NCBI RefSeq assembly: GCF_000812565.1
Contig: NZ_JTAM01000018.1
Span: forward strand, 62,001-126,000
Source: Flammeovirga sp. OC4
GTDB lineage: Bacteria > Bacteroidota > Bacteroidia > Cytophagales > Flammeovirgaceae
Length of the DNA stretch: 64,000 nucleotides
Direction: 5' to 3'
Both the position numbers and the translations under genes were made by a program. Of the stretch, positions 36,295 to 48,818 are shown in pieces. Numbering within the stretch: the stretch's first letter is position 1; each line of letters begins with the position of its first letter. A model generated the notes under the pieces. It did no database searches and had not been told where the DNA came from. It worked only from the letters and a program-made list of their open reading frames with translations.

Positions 36295-36945
36295 TCATGC
36301 AGTTTGAAAAGCAGATTCATAAGCACTTTTCACTGCCTTCAAATGATCGTATAGTTGTTGTTCGTACCCCTTTGCCATGAATTGTTTTGGAAAGAGAGAG
36401 CTTCCCATCCCAACGCCTACAACTCCCAATTGGAAGAAATCAGCAATATTATTTAAATCTACTCCTCCTGTAGGCAACAACGGAATTGTATTCAGTGGTG
36501 CCATCACGTCTTTAATGTACCCTATCCCAAATTGAGAGCTTGGAAATACTTTTACGGCAGTAGCCCCGGCTGTCCATGCTTTATGAATTTCCGTTGGTGT
36601 TAGCGCCCCAGGAAAAACAGGTATATCAAGCGATTTACACTTTTTGATGACTTCTTCATTCGTAACTGGAGTCACAATAAATTGAGCTCCACTTTCTAAA
36701 GCTTTATTTAAGCCTTCCATATCACAAACGGTACCTGCCCCAACATTTAGCTGAGGATATTCGGCAGAAAGTTTTTGGATCATCTCTGTAGCCCCTTCCG
36801 TATTCATTGTGATTTCAATTGTTGAAAAACCAGCATTGACGTAGATCGGAATGATTCTGTCTAAGGTTTCATGATCCACACCTCTTAAGATGCCCACTAC
36901 AGGTGCCTGCTGAAATCGTTCTTGAGAAAATTGAGTATTAGACAT
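36295..36945 (-). CDS. dgoA: 2-keto-3-deoxy-6-phosphogalactonate/gluconate aldolase
   Basis: This class I aldolase splits 2-keto-3-deoxy-6-phosphogalactonate, or the gluconate epimer, to pyruvate and glyceraldehyde 3-phosphate. Family marks are PVVGILRG, FSTIEITMNT with the catalytic Glu, VGAGTVCD, ATAVKVFPSS with the Schiff-base Lys132, and LLPTGGVDLNN. The 216-residue length is normal. It overlaps the kinase gene by 8 bp, so the two last steps are co-translated. The pairing with a keto-deoxygalactonate kinase favours the galactonate form. In a carrageenan pathway it corresponds to DauD. Confidence 0.94.
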   Translation of the reverse strand: MSNTQFSQERFQQAPVVGILRGVDHETLDRIIPIYVNAGFSTIEITMNTEGATEMIQKLSAEYPQLNVGAGTVCDMEGLNKALESGAQFIVTPVTNEEVIKKCKSLDIPVFPGALTPTEIHKAWTAGATAVKVFPSSQFGIGYIKDVMAPLNTIPLLPTGGVDLNNIADFFQLGVVGVGMGSSLFPKQFMAKGYEQQLYDHLKAVKSAYESAFQTA

Positions 36946-37921
36946 AATTATTTAAAACTTTTCGTTGACCAATTAGTAATGCTTTTTCGAGTACTTCATC
37001 TTCGATGAATTGAATCTCTTTTTGCATTACTTCTTCTAAAGCAATGCGATATAGTTTACCTAAAACACCGTTTGCCGCCATGCTGATGTGCTCCTCTACT
37101 TCTTTCAAATAAGTCAGTTCCTCGCCAATCATCAATCCGCTTAAGAAGTAGTAATTCTCAATTTTAACCTTCTGAGGATCTACACTTTCATTACGTTCAA
37201 AGTAGTCGTTTTGCATTAAGTCTTTTGCTCGAATTGAAAAGAGTGAGGAAGACAAATTACCCTCCATTCCTTTTTTCACCCCTGCTACAAATGCAGGCTT
37301 GTATTTTTGATCAAAAGAAGCTCTTTGAATGGAAACACTCAGAATACTTTGAGAAGAAATTAAGTCGAAAATTTCTCCCGTCATGAACGTTTTGAAATCA
37401 TTAAAAATGCCTTTTGCATAAGTAATATGCTTACTATGCGTACCCGGCAGTAATAAAATCCCTTTGGATTCGATGGGCAAGTAATCCGTTAGACCTACAG
37501 CTTGTATCTCTTCCCCTCTCATCACATCTGTTTTGGTTTTCACACCAGAAACTAATACCAATGAAAGGTCTTTTTCTAAAGTGATGGACTTACTAAATAG
37601 GTTCTGACCATACGCATCAATAGGCATTTGAGCGTAACTCAATTCCTGCAACCCAATCGATGATGAAGCCATGCCTGAAGCAACGATGTAGTTACTCTGT
37701 CTTTCCTCATCAATTTCCTTTAATTGCTTCGTCAAATACTCTGAAAAAAATTGAGATTGGCTCGAGGTCGAATTTGCAGAAAACTCCTGATACAGTGCTT
37801 TTACACCCTTATTCGTTTTGTGCTCTTTCATCACATCCAAAGAGTCTGTATCAATCAGACGTAATCTAAAATTAGAAGTACCCCAATCACAACTCACAAA
37901 CTGTTTAGGTAAACTACTCAT
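36938..37921 (-). CDS. dgoK: 2-keto-3-deoxygalactonate kinase (DgoK family)
   Basis: This 327-residue sugar-acid kinase phosphorylates 2-keto-3-deoxygalactonate at C6. The start VSCDWGTSNFRLRLID is the phosphate-binding loop of the DgoK family, and LLLPGTHSKHITYAKG and FMTGEIFDLISSQSIL are family signatures. It begins 3 bp after the aldehyde dehydrogenase stop and overlaps the aldolase start by 8 bp. In a 3,6-anhydro-D-galactose route it would be DauC. Confidence 0.93.
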   Translation of the reverse strand: MSSLPKQFVSCDWGTSNFRLRLIDTDSLDVMKEHKTNKGVKALYQEFSANSTSSQSQFFSEYLTKQLKEIDEERQSNYIVASGMASSSIGLQELSYAQMPIDAYGQNLFSKSITLEKDLSLVLVSGVKTKTDVMRGEEIQAVGLTDYLPIESKGILLLPGTHSKHITYAKGIFNDFKTFMTGEIFDLISSQSILSVSIQRASFDQKYKPAFVAGVKKGMEGNLSSSLFSIRAKDLMQNDYFERNESVDPQKVKIENYYFLSGLMIGEELTYLKEVEEHISMAANGVLGKLYRIALEEVMQKEIQFIEDEVLEKALLIGQRKVLNNYV

Positions 37922-37924
37922 GGC

Positions 37925-39388
37925 CTATATCTTTTTAGAAATACGTTTCAAAATCAAATAATCATCCAATGCGTATTTTGAACAATCCATACTGATACCA
38001 CTATTCTTCACACCTAAATGAGGAAGATTGATATCGTATTTCACTCCATTTTGCTGTACTTCACCAAACTCTAGCTTTTGAGCAAATTCATCTAAAATAG
38101 CCTCATCTTCAGAGAAAATATAAGAAGCCAAACCAGCAGTAGAATCATTGGCGTATTCCAGAACTTCTTCTTTGCCTTCAAACTTCATGATTACGCACAC
38201 TGGGCCGAAAACTTCATGTTGTAAAATCGAAGCGTTTCTGTCTGTCATTTCAATCACGGTTGGAGCGAAATAACATCCTGCTTTATCAAGAGTTGTTCCT
38301 CCTGCTAAAATCTTTCCTCCTTCTTTTACACACTCACTCACAAAATGCTGAACCGACTCTAATTGGGCTTTATTCGCTAATGGTCCCATGTCCACTTCCT
38401 CTTCTTTGTAGTAACCTACTCTCGTGTCAATTGCACGTTGTACTAATTGCTCTTTGAAGCTATCATATACACTGTTTTGGATGTAAAAACGGTTAGGAGC
38501 CACACATACTTGACCTGCATTACCACCAAATTTAATCGCTGTTGTAATGTCTAAAGCATCTTGCATATTACCATCTTCAAAAAGGATAAACGGTGCATTA
38601 CCACCACACTCCATAGAGTATCTTTTGATAGATGTTTTGATAGATTGCTCGATTAATTTCTGAGCTGTAAAAGTAGACCCAATCATAGTAATCAATTGTG
38701 GAATTGTACTTTCACACAATGGAATACCTACATCTTTTCTATTGCCATGCAATACGGTAATGACGCCTTTCGGGAAATCAATCTCATGAGCTAGCTCAGC
38801 AATAATGGAAGCTGAAATGGCTGAAGATTCAGAAGCTTTAATAATGATAGAACACCCTGCCGCTAAAGCTGGTCCCAATTTGAACCCTAAGTTCAACAAA
38901 GGGAAGTTCCATGCTAAAAATGCAGTGACTACACCCAATGGCTGATAGACCATTTGATGCGTGTGTGTACCTTGTCTGTCTTTGATCTCAAACCCTTCTT
39001 TTACTTTAATCTCCTCTGCATAAAACTCCAACGCATCAGTGATACTATTGATATCCTCTTCTGATGCCGCCCATGTTTTACCCATCTCATGACAAACCGC
39101 TTCTCTCAATAAATCCGCATTATCTATCAGTTGCTGTCTCAATTTCATCATCCATCCCACACGTTCCTCTACTGACAGACGAGACCAAGACTTGAAACCT
39201 TCTTGTGCTGTTTTTAATGCATATTGAGTATCTTCTAAAGTAGCTTGTGCCAAAGTAGCCACCGGTTGGTTATTGGCAGGACATACTAATGAAGATACTT
39301 CATTGGAATGTCCGTTTACCAATCTACCGTTTATATATAGTTTTTTATGACCAAACTGTAGCTGTTTCTCTTCTATTGTTGATTGCAT
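37925..39388 (-). CDS. NAD(P)-dependent aldehyde dehydrogenase, candidate (anhydro)galactose dehydrogenase
   Basis: Aldehyde dehydrogenase superfamily member of 487 residues. The catalytic Cys295 lies in AGQVCVAPNRFY and the general base Glu260 in MECGGNAPF. The cofactor region is AFLAWNFPLLNLGFKLGPAL. The pathway position, between a keto-deoxygalactonate kinase and an enolase-superfamily enzyme, suggests it oxidises the C1 aldehyde of 3,6-anhydrogalactose (as DauA does) or of galactose. Generic lactaldehyde or succinate-semialdehyde activity cannot be excluded. Its start overlaps the end of the upstream gene by 44 bp. No later start preserves the N-terminal domain, so the overlap looks real. 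Confidence 0.88.
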   Translation of the reverse strand: MQSTIEEKQLQFGHKKLYINGRLVNGHSNEVSSLVCPANNQPVATLAQATLEDTQYALKTAQEGFKSWSRLSVEERVGWMMKLRQQLIDNADLLREAVCHEMGKTWAASEEDINSITDALEFYAEEIKVKEGFEIKDRQGTHTHQMVYQPLGVVTAFLAWNFPLLNLGFKLGPALAAGCSIIIKASESSAISASIIAELAHEIDFPKGVITVLHGNRKDVGIPLCESTIPQLITMIGSTFTAQKLIEQSIKTSIKRYSMECGGNAPFILFEDGNMQDALDITTAIKFGGNAGQVCVAPNRFYIQNSVYDSFKEQLVQRAIDTRVGYYKEEEVDMGPLANKAQLESVQHFVSECVKEGGKILAGGTTLDKAGCYFAPTVIEMTDRNASILQHEVFGPVCVIMKFEGKEEVLEYANDSTAGLASYIFSEDEAILDEFAQKLEFGEVQQNGVKYDINLPHLGVKNSGISMDCSKYALDDYLILKRISKKI

Positions 39389-40505
39389 ATTTTTCTAAAT
39401 AATTTTGGTTAACATCTATTCCTAAGCCTGGAAGTTGAGGGACTTTAATTTCCCCATTTTCCACTTTGATGGCGTGCGTTACTACATCGTCACGTAATGG
39501 ATTTTCAGTACGATCCAGCTCTATCATTGGAGCATTTCTGTACATTCTTCCAGGGTTTTGATCTAAGTTGGAAACAAAGTGAATCGCCGCACTGATGGCT
39601 ATCCAAGTACCCCATGAGTGAGGTACAATATCTTTGTGATAACTTGATGCTAGTGTAGCAATACGTTTCATTTCTGTCAGTCCACCAGTTGCACACAAGT
39701 CTGGCTGAGCAATGTCTACAGCATTGGCATCAAACAATCTTTTGAAACCGTGCTTTAAGTACTCACATTCACCTCCTGCAATTGGAATGGAAGTGTTTTC
39801 CCTCAACTTAGCGTACCCTTTATAATCTTCGGGGTGAACTGGTTCTTCAAACCACCCAATATTTAAATGCTCTATTTTATTACACAATTCCAATGCTTCT
39901 CTGTAATTGTAAGCATGGTTGGAATCGATCATTAAGCGTACATCATCTCCTAATTCTTCTTTTAAGAGATGGATATAATGCAGGTCTTTTTCTAACCCTA
40001 AGCCAACCTTCATCTTCGCTGCTTTGAACCCTTCTCTTTTATAGAATTGAGCTTCTTCTCTTAGATCATCATCCAAAGTGGGTGAATTTGTGAAATAGAA
40101 TCCTGTAGCATATGGATGGATAATTTCATTTTTTACACCTCCCAATAACACTGAGACAGGCTGATTCAAAACCTTTCCTTTACAATCCCAAATTCCTACA
40201 TCAATGGCACTGATAGCCGCATTGAAAATTCCACTTCGACCAAAATCCAACGTTCTCAAATACATGTTTTGCCAGATCTTCTCGTTCTCCAAAACATTTT
40301 CCCCAATCACAAATGGCTTTAAGAAATTGATCCCTGTTTCAATCATATCGGCAGGTCCGTAGCCTTCCCCCCAACCGTAAGTACCATCTTCCAAAATGAT
40401 CTTTACTAAACAGATTTTTCTTGCTTTGTAATCCCACTGTGAGAAGTAAAAAGGCTTCTCTAAGTCCTGTGCTATAACATAAGGTATAATATCTACTATT
40501 TTCAT
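39345..40505 (-). CDS. Enolase-superfamily (mandelate racemase/MLE-type) sugar-acid dehydratase or cycloisomerase
   Basis: This 386-residue enzyme has the two-domain mandelate racemase layout. Catalytic and metal residues are in place: K164-x-K166 in AAKMKVG, metal ligands Asp194 (MIDSN), Glu220 (WFEEP) and Glu246 (GGECEY), and His296 in VPHSWGT. It makes a 2-keto-3-deoxy sugar acid from an aldonic acid. Given its neighbours it could be galactonate dehydratase or the 3,6-anhydrogalactonate cycloisomerase (DauB/ACI role) that yields 2-keto-3-deoxygalactonate. It starts 12 bp after the transporter gene and overlaps the dehydrogenase by 44 bp. Confidence 0.88.
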   Translation of the reverse strand: MKIVDIIPYVIAQDLEKPFYFSQWDYKARKICLVKIILEDGTYGWGEGYGPADMIETGINFLKPFVIGENVLENEKIWQNMYLRTLDFGRSGIFNAAISAIDVGIWDCKGKVLNQPVSVLLGGVKNEIIHPYATGFYFTNSPTLDDDLREEAQFYKREGFKAAKMKVGLGLEKDLHYIHLLKEELGDDVRLMIDSNHAYNYREALELCNKIEHLNIGWFEEPVHPEDYKGYAKLRENTSIPIAGGECEYLKHGFKRLFDANAVDIAQPDLCATGGLTEMKRIATLASSYHKDIVPHSWGTWIAISAAIHFVSNLDQNPGRMYRNAPMIELDRTENPLRDDVVTHAIKVENGEIKVPQLPGLGIDVNQNYLEKYAINNRRETATVWS

Positions 40506-40517
40506 ATTGGCTTCGTT

Positions 40518-41576
40518 TTAAATGTTGGAGTAGCCTAAAATGCATGTTGCGAAAATCAACACGGCTAATCCACCTAATAATTGTTTGAATGGCTTTTGAG
40601 CACCATCCCATTCTCCCATTCTATAACCCCAGATATTACTGATGATAAGAGAAATACCCAGCATCATTGGCCATCCGATTACAGCTCCAAGTTTACCCAT
40701 CAATGCAGCACCTTGACCGTACACTCCTAATGCAGCAAACCAGAATAAGCCTGCTAGAATAGACCACATGTAAGCTTTTCCGCTTCCTTTTACACTGAAC
40801 CCAGACCATGAATTGTTTTTTACCAATTGATAAATCGCATACCCTGCATTCATGATGTAAGCTCCAACTAATACTACAACCCATGCCACTAAACTTGCAT
40901 CTGTAGCGTTAGCATTATATTTATTGACTGCGATGTCTACAATTGGTGAGGCATTGGAAAATCCTACATTCAACAAGGCTGAAAGAACACCACATGCCAC
41001 TGCAATCATAACTCCTACTTTAATGGACTTCTTTACGGTTGTCACTGCCACTTCAGGAGCAACTAACGTATCACCATCTTCATAATCTTCTACCTCTTTT
41101 ACTTCCTCGACTTTCGATAATCTATCTCTTTGTACTCCGGCATAAGCAGTAATTGCAACTCCCACCAACAACAATGCAACACCTGCTAAAACGATAGTAT
41201 AGTTTTCTGGTAAAGTCTCCATCTGTGCTAACGGAATCAATGAACCCATTGAAGCTGCTAATCCCATCACAATACCGTAAGTGATACTGATTCCTGTGTA
41301 CTCAACACTCATCCCGAACAGGATACCTCCAATTCCCCACAAGAAACCGAAGAACATAGCGATCATTAAAACGTCGTTACTGGTCTCCATAATGATGTTA
41401 AACGTGTCAGGAATAGCGATTACTGACCATGCCATAGGGAAAATGATCATTGCTACAGTAGCGTGGAGGATCCACCAATTTTCCCATTTCAATGGAGAAA
41501 TATGTTTCATGCCCAAACCAAATGTGCCTTGAAAAAAGCTGGCACAAAGGATAAGAATAATTGCTAGTAAATTCAT
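40518..41576 (-). CDS. RhaT-family (L-rhamnose/H+ symporter-like) sugar transporter
   Basis: This inner-membrane transporter of 352 residues has about ten hydrophobic helices, in the RhaT branch of the drug/metabolite transporter superfamily: FQGTFGLGMKHISPLKWENWW at the start, FGFLWGIGGILFGMSVEYTG, and ISNIWGYRMGEWDGAQKP near the end. A charged cytoplasmic loop (VEEVKEVEDYEDGD) sits in the middle. It lies between the glycoside hydrolase and the sugar-acid enzymes, so it probably imports the monosaccharide released by GH2 and GH127, such as galactose or anhydrogalactose, rather than rhamnose. No rhamnose gene is present. Confidence 0.88.
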   Translation of the reverse strand: MNLLAIILILCASFFQGTFGLGMKHISPLKWENWWILHATVAMIIFPMAWSVIAIPDTFNIIMETSNDVLMIAMFFGFLWGIGGILFGMSVEYTGISITYGIVMGLAASMGSLIPLAQMETLPENYTIVLAGVALLLVGVAITAYAGVQRDRLSKVEEVKEVEDYEDGDTLVAPEVAVTTVKKSIKVGVMIAVACGVLSALLNVGFSNASPIVDIAVNKYNANATDASLVAWVVVLVGAYIMNAGYAIYQLVKNNSWSGFSVKGSGKAYMWSILAGLFWFAALGVYGQGAALMGKLGAVIGWPMMLGISLIISNIWGYRMGEWDGAQKPFKQLLGGLAVLIFATCILGYSNI

Positions 41577-41631
41577 TTCAATGTTCTTTTTTGCTTAAAA
41601 AATGTTTGTCTTGATCCGATTTCAGTTCCAA

Positions 41632-44895
<3,264 letters not shown>

Positions 44896-44940
44896 CTATT
44901 CATTTCAAAAAATCAGTATTAAAACCAATTGGGGTTTAAA

Positions 44941-44962
44941 AAACTGCCACAAGAGTGGCAGT
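44941..44962 (-). terminator. Intrinsic terminator between GH127 and GH2 genes
   Basis: Arms 44941-44949 and 44954-44962 pair perfectly over 9 bp with a 4-nt loop (AAGA on the plus strand). On the minus strand it is followed by six T. It lies 62 bp past the GH127 stop, so GH127 is mostly a separate transcript, or read-through is controlled here. Confidence 0.85.
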
Positions 44963-45024
44963 TCTTTCACACTATTCTTATTAAAGCAGTTGCCCAAGTA
45001 AAAGGCCAACTTGCATGTTACTGT

Positions 45025-47052
45025 TTATAAGTCGTTCCACACCACAGGCATAAAGACCGTCATTTCAGCATCTCCTCTGTTGCTCCAAGCAAAGTAAGGT
45101 ACCAATTTGGTCTTGTATGGCTTAAAAACTGGTTTGTCAACTGTATTGTACATTTTATTGTCCGATTGATTCGTTCTTAACAGCAATGTAGTTTCGATCG
45201 TAGTCACACCCCCTAATAAATCTTTATCGTAAGAAGCCACTAATGGTGCATTTCCTTGTATATATACATCTAGGATTCCTGCATCTTTTGGAATGTCTGG
45301 CGTTTCCATACAGTACACTACAGGACCTCTTTTAATAGCAACTTGGTTTCTTGCTTCTTCAATTCTTGGATGCCCTTCCACTAGAGTCGCTTTCATAGGC
45401 ATATCAATAGAGATGATATCTCCTTTTTTCCACTTTCTATTGATGGTAGCGAAATTACCTGGAGTTACTTGAGCATTTACAGCCTCATTGTTCACCTTCA
45501 CGGTTGTTCCATTTGCCCAATCTGGAATTCTCACCATAATATCAAAGGCCTCTTTCTTACATTTCTCTACAGAAATATTCACCAAACCTTCCCAAGGGTA
45601 ATTCGTCACCTGATTCAGTATTAAAGTAGAACCATCTTCTAATTTTGTATCTAAACGATTTCCTCCATAAAGGTTAATTGCAATACCGTTATTGGATAAA
45701 CTATACGCCCAATTGGAAGACTTTGCGATCGTTCTCACTAAGTTTGGAGGACAGCAGAAGCATTCTAAGTAAGGCAAACGGTGAGGAGTCTCTGTATTAT
45801 GTTGTGAATAATCACGTGAACCATGTACCATTCTTAAAGGGTTACTATAGAAATAATCTTTTCCTTCAATAGAGATACCTGAAAGTGCAGAATTATAAAG
45901 TACCAATTCCATTATATCAGCATATTTAGACTCACCATGTAAGCCCAGCATTCTGTAAGAGAACATTGAGTTACAAACATTGGCACATGTTTCATTGTAG
46001 GCTGTCATGTTTGGCATCATGTATCCATCAATAAAACCCTCTTCAATTTTATCTCTATGCGATGAGGCACCATAGTGGGCCTGTCCTACTGCACCTGTAA
46101 CGTACATCTTCTGTTCCGTTACATTTTCCCAAAGTTTATCTAAAGCATCAACCAAGGCCTGTTCTCCCGTCTCTGCTGCAACGTCTGCTGCTCCTGCATA
46201 ATAATAAAGTGCTAAAACAGCATGACCAACCGCTTCTGATGATTTTCTTAGTGGCGTTCTCTCTTGCACCATATCACCAATTGGGTACCCCTCAGTTGTG
46301 GAGTGATCTTCAACTTTATACTTTCCTCTATTATTAATAAATACCTCTGCTAGGTTGAGGTAACGCTTATCTTTCGTTGTTCTGTAAAGCTCCACCAACC
46401 CCATGATCTGTGTTTGGTTAAAACCAAAACGACCATATTGTTTTGTTTCAGGGCTAAAGATCGAGTACAATAAGTCAGCATGTTTGATTGCAATATCCAA
46501 GAAGTTACGCTGACCTGTAATACGATGATGAATACAAGCCGATGTCAATAAGTGACCCGAATTGTACATTTCATGGTATTTACGATTCTCATAACGATCC
46601 ACCGCATCTGTCAACTGCACAAAAGTTTGAAGGTATCCATCTTCTTCTTGAGCTTTTGAAATGATTTCGATATAACCGTCAATCTCTTCTAAAATACTTT
46701 GATCTCCATTTTGAGCATACACATACATTGCTGCTTCCATCCACTTATAAAAGTCGCCATCATGCCAACGCATTCCTTTATGCTTACCTTCTTTCATGCC
46801 GGCAGCAATCTTGAAGTTATTTAATGCATGTCCAACGTCACCCGTTAATACTTCTCCCATATAAGGCACCATTGCGTTTTCAGCTACATCAAACTTATTT
46901 GCCCAAAAACCTTCGGTCCACTTACAGTCTCCTATATTGATGCTTTTCAGCTTTACATTAGGCGTATTCTCTTGCCCTAAAATCCCTTTATCCTGTGCTA
47001 CAGACCACTGCGAGAGTAATGCTGCACAAGCCACTGCTATTAGTTTTTTCAT
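45025..47052 (-). CDS. GH127 family glycoside hydrolase
   Basis: This is a family GH127 enzyme of 675 residues from the ATG at 47052, chosen because MKKLIAVACAALLSQWSVAQ is a signal peptide; an upstream ATG adds only 16 residues. The (alpha/alpha)6 barrel carries the zinc-cysteine active site: Glu338 in EEGFIDGY, Glu354 and Cys356 in YNETCAN, and Cys431, Cys433 and Cys434 in ECFCCPPN. Spacing equals that of the Bifidobacterium beta-L-arabinofuranosidase HypBA1 (Glu322, Glu338, Cys340, Cys417, Cys418), so the catalytic machinery is intact. GH127 also includes 3,6-anhydro-D-galactosidases of carrageenan loci. The neighbouring genes favour that substrate, while the classical active site fits arabinofuranosidase. 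Confidence 0.93.
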   Translation of the reverse strand: MKKLIAVACAALLSQWSVAQDKGILGQENTPNVKLKSINIGDCKWTEGFWANKFDVAENAMVPYMGEVLTGDVGHALNNFKIAAGMKEGKHKGMRWHDGDFYKWMEAAMYVYAQNGDQSILEEIDGYIEIISKAQEEDGYLQTFVQLTDAVDRYENRKYHEMYNSGHLLTSACIHHRITGQRNFLDIAIKHADLLYSIFSPETKQYGRFGFNQTQIMGLVELYRTTKDKRYLNLAEVFINNRGKYKVEDHSTTEGYPIGDMVQERTPLRKSSEAVGHAVLALYYYAGAADVAAETGEQALVDALDKLWENVTEQKMYVTGAVGQAHYGASSHRDKIEEGFIDGYMMPNMTAYNETCANVCNSMFSYRMLGLHGESKYADIMELVLYNSALSGISIEGKDYFYSNPLRMVHGSRDYSQHNTETPHRLPYLECFCCPPNLVRTIAKSSNWAYSLSNNGIAINLYGGNRLDTKLEDGSTLILNQVTNYPWEGLVNISVEKCKKEAFDIMVRIPDWANGTTVKVNNEAVNAQVTPGNFATINRKWKKGDIISIDMPMKATLVEGHPRIEEARNQVAIKRGPVVYCMETPDIPKDAGILDVYIQGNAPLVASYDKDLLGGVTTIETTLLLRTNQSDNKMYNTVDKPVFKPYKTKLVPYFAWSNRGDAEMTVFMPVVWNDL

Positions 47053-48444
47053 TTCTATTTCATTTTTACTGTTCTTGAAATGTATTTTGGAATGTTTCAC
47101 TCATCTTCTTTGATGGATAAATACATTGCCTATTACACTCAAGAAGTTAGTCTTATTAAAAAATTCAATTCGTAATCAACAGTTACAAAACTATGGCAGA
47201 GGGTATCTTAAGGGGTTGTTTTCCATTAAAATAATGTTTCAATCCGTACACAAAGCAACATTTTGAATCAAGCAATACTTAGAGCAACAATTGAAAGAAC
47301 ACTAACACATTGATTAGGTGATATTTCACATCAAGCCAGCCCTTATTTACTTTCTTATGTGACTATAAGTAAATAGGACGCTGAGAACATTGTAGAACAA
47401 ATTACTGTTAACTTTCAACCCATATTTCTTCTAAATTTTATAGGGTCTACTTTCAAACTTCCTTCTTCTTCATTTTTCCATTGATGAAAAACGAAGCAAA
47501 AAATCTAGGCTTAGAAGTCAAAAGCTAAATTTCATTCCTCTCGCCTATTGAAAGGCTAACTCGATCAATACTTCATCGTTTTGAGATACTCAAACAACGA
47601 AATCATTTTTAACGGCTCACTCCATGAAGTTCTTTACACTTTTCCCTTCAATGCCGGGGAAGAGTACTAACAAACTAAAAATGACAGAAAGCCTACTGGA
47701 GCGGATGTTATGTGTAAGCGTTATTCGTGTCCCACTGATCATCAAAAATCTCCTGATTTCTAAACACAATAAATATTCGAAAACTTAGAATAGAGACACT
47801 CTTCCTCTATCATAGTAATTCACTTCTCCTTTCACGGCTGAAATAAGGGCTACAAAACTAAAAAGAACTCATGGGTGAGGGTATAGTGTCTTCTGTGTTC
47901 TATCTATCAACAGAAACCTCATGACATCTGAACACCAATGTAATTCGAAAACTTAACTCTTTAATGAAATTTTTAGAAATAAAATAGGCTAAATAACATG
48001 TTTAGCAAACATCTTTAATATGTACAAATAGAAAATCACAATATACTTCATTAAAAATACAGAAAATGACTCTTTCTCAGTTAAAGAACAATAGCTGAAA
48101 CTTATCTCTTAACACTATTGTTATTTATTAAAAGTGTAATTTTAACACATTTTTATGAAAATCGACTTGAATTAATTTGTAGCATCATTGAAATAGAAGA
48201 GTTAAAAATCATTAAAGTCAATTTATGAAAATTATATAAATATAGCCTCAAAGGGTCAAAAACAATGCTAACACGCTACACTTGTTGATCTACATCACCA
48301 AAATAAACACACTTAAATCACTATATTTGAATAAATAAAATTATTAAATATCATTAAGAATTAGAGGGTAACCAAAGCTGGAATTAACAGTATATATAAC
48401 CATAACAATAACATATCAATCACACAATAAACATTATAATACTT
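47053..48444. other. Large intergenic region without recognisable genes
   Basis: This stretch of 1.39 kb lies between the GH127 start and the first small secreted protein. Stops are frequent in every frame and I recognise no protein fragment. It is AT-rich with a slightly higher-GC core (about 47400-47960). A short hairpin (TTTGAG ATA CTCAAA) lies near 47580, and a repeated phrase, TTCGAAAACTTA, occurs near 47776 and 47947. The right end holds the promoter of the small-protein cluster and an Fnr-like box. It may contain a decayed gene, a small RNA or a long leader. Confidence 0.5.
48285..48298 (+). promoter_or_regulatory. Crp/Fnr-family binding site (Fnr-like box)
   Basis: TTGAT-CTAC-ATCAC matches the Fnr consensus TTGAT-N4-ATCAA at 9 of 10 specified positions, and shares TGATCTACATCA exactly with the box upstream of nrfHA. 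It lies about 147 bp before the first small secreted protein, so the cluster may respond to oxygen or nitrogen oxides. Confidence 0.6.
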
Positions 48445-48756
48445 ATGTCATTTACTAAAAAAATTATCGGTTCTGTTTTATTAATTGCAAGCTTTTCTAT
48501 TTCTTCATTTGCAACTAATAATCCAATTATAGAAAAAAATAATATTCGTAAAAATTATAAAACTTCAACTGTAACAACAGGAAATATTCAGACGAATAGT
48601 GATGTACAAGTTACAGTGAAGAAACGTAAAGGTGCTTACCACATTCAAAACAAAGCAGGAGTAAACACTTTAGCGGAAGCAAATAAGGTAGAAGCAGGGA
48701 AACAACTGGAAAGAGGAACAAACGGTGTTTACCCTTACCAAAAGTGGGCGAAATAA
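48445..48756 (+). CDS. Small secreted protein, tandem paralog 1 (unknown family)
   Basis: The protein has 103 residues. A signal peptide (KKIIGSVLLIASFSISSFA) leaves a mature chain of about 80 residues that is strongly basic, without Cys. A variable first part (to about residue 47) precedes a near-invariant C-terminal block shared with the next two genes: IQTNSD, KKRKGAYHIQNKAG, NTLAEAN, VEAGKQLERG and VYPYQKW at the end. I recognise no family. The invariant end ahead of a free C-terminus suggests the C-terminal block is the functional part, perhaps a peptide, a cell-wall or nucleic-acid binder, or a secretion signal. It is first of three, 147 bp after an Fnr-like box. Confidence 0.85.
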   Translation: MSFTKKIIGSVLLIASFSISSFATNNPIIEKNNIRKNYKTSTVTTGNIQTNSDVQVTVKKRKGAYHIQNKAGVNTLAEANKVEAGKQLERGTNGVYPYQKWAK

Positions 48757-48818
48757 TAATTGCTCAATAATTACAATACACTTTACATATCAATCACACA
48801 ATAAACATTATAATACTT

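Noticed and set aside
39345-39388. 44-bp overlap as a mis-called start of the aldehyde dehydrogenase
   Set aside because: No later in-frame Met or other start keeps the N-terminal domain, and the upstream protein reads normally to its stop.
40518-41576. Rhamnose catabolism
   Set aside because: Only the transporter family suggests it. No rhamnose isomerase, kinase or aldolase gene is present, and the neighbours belong to a galactonate-type pathway.
47331-47346. Third Fnr-like box (GGTGATATTTCACATCAAG)
   Set aside because: The half-sites are separated by 7 bp instead of 4, so the spacing is wrong.
47420-47960. Decayed transposase gene
   Set aside because: I could not find any transposase motif or paired terminal repeats in this interval.
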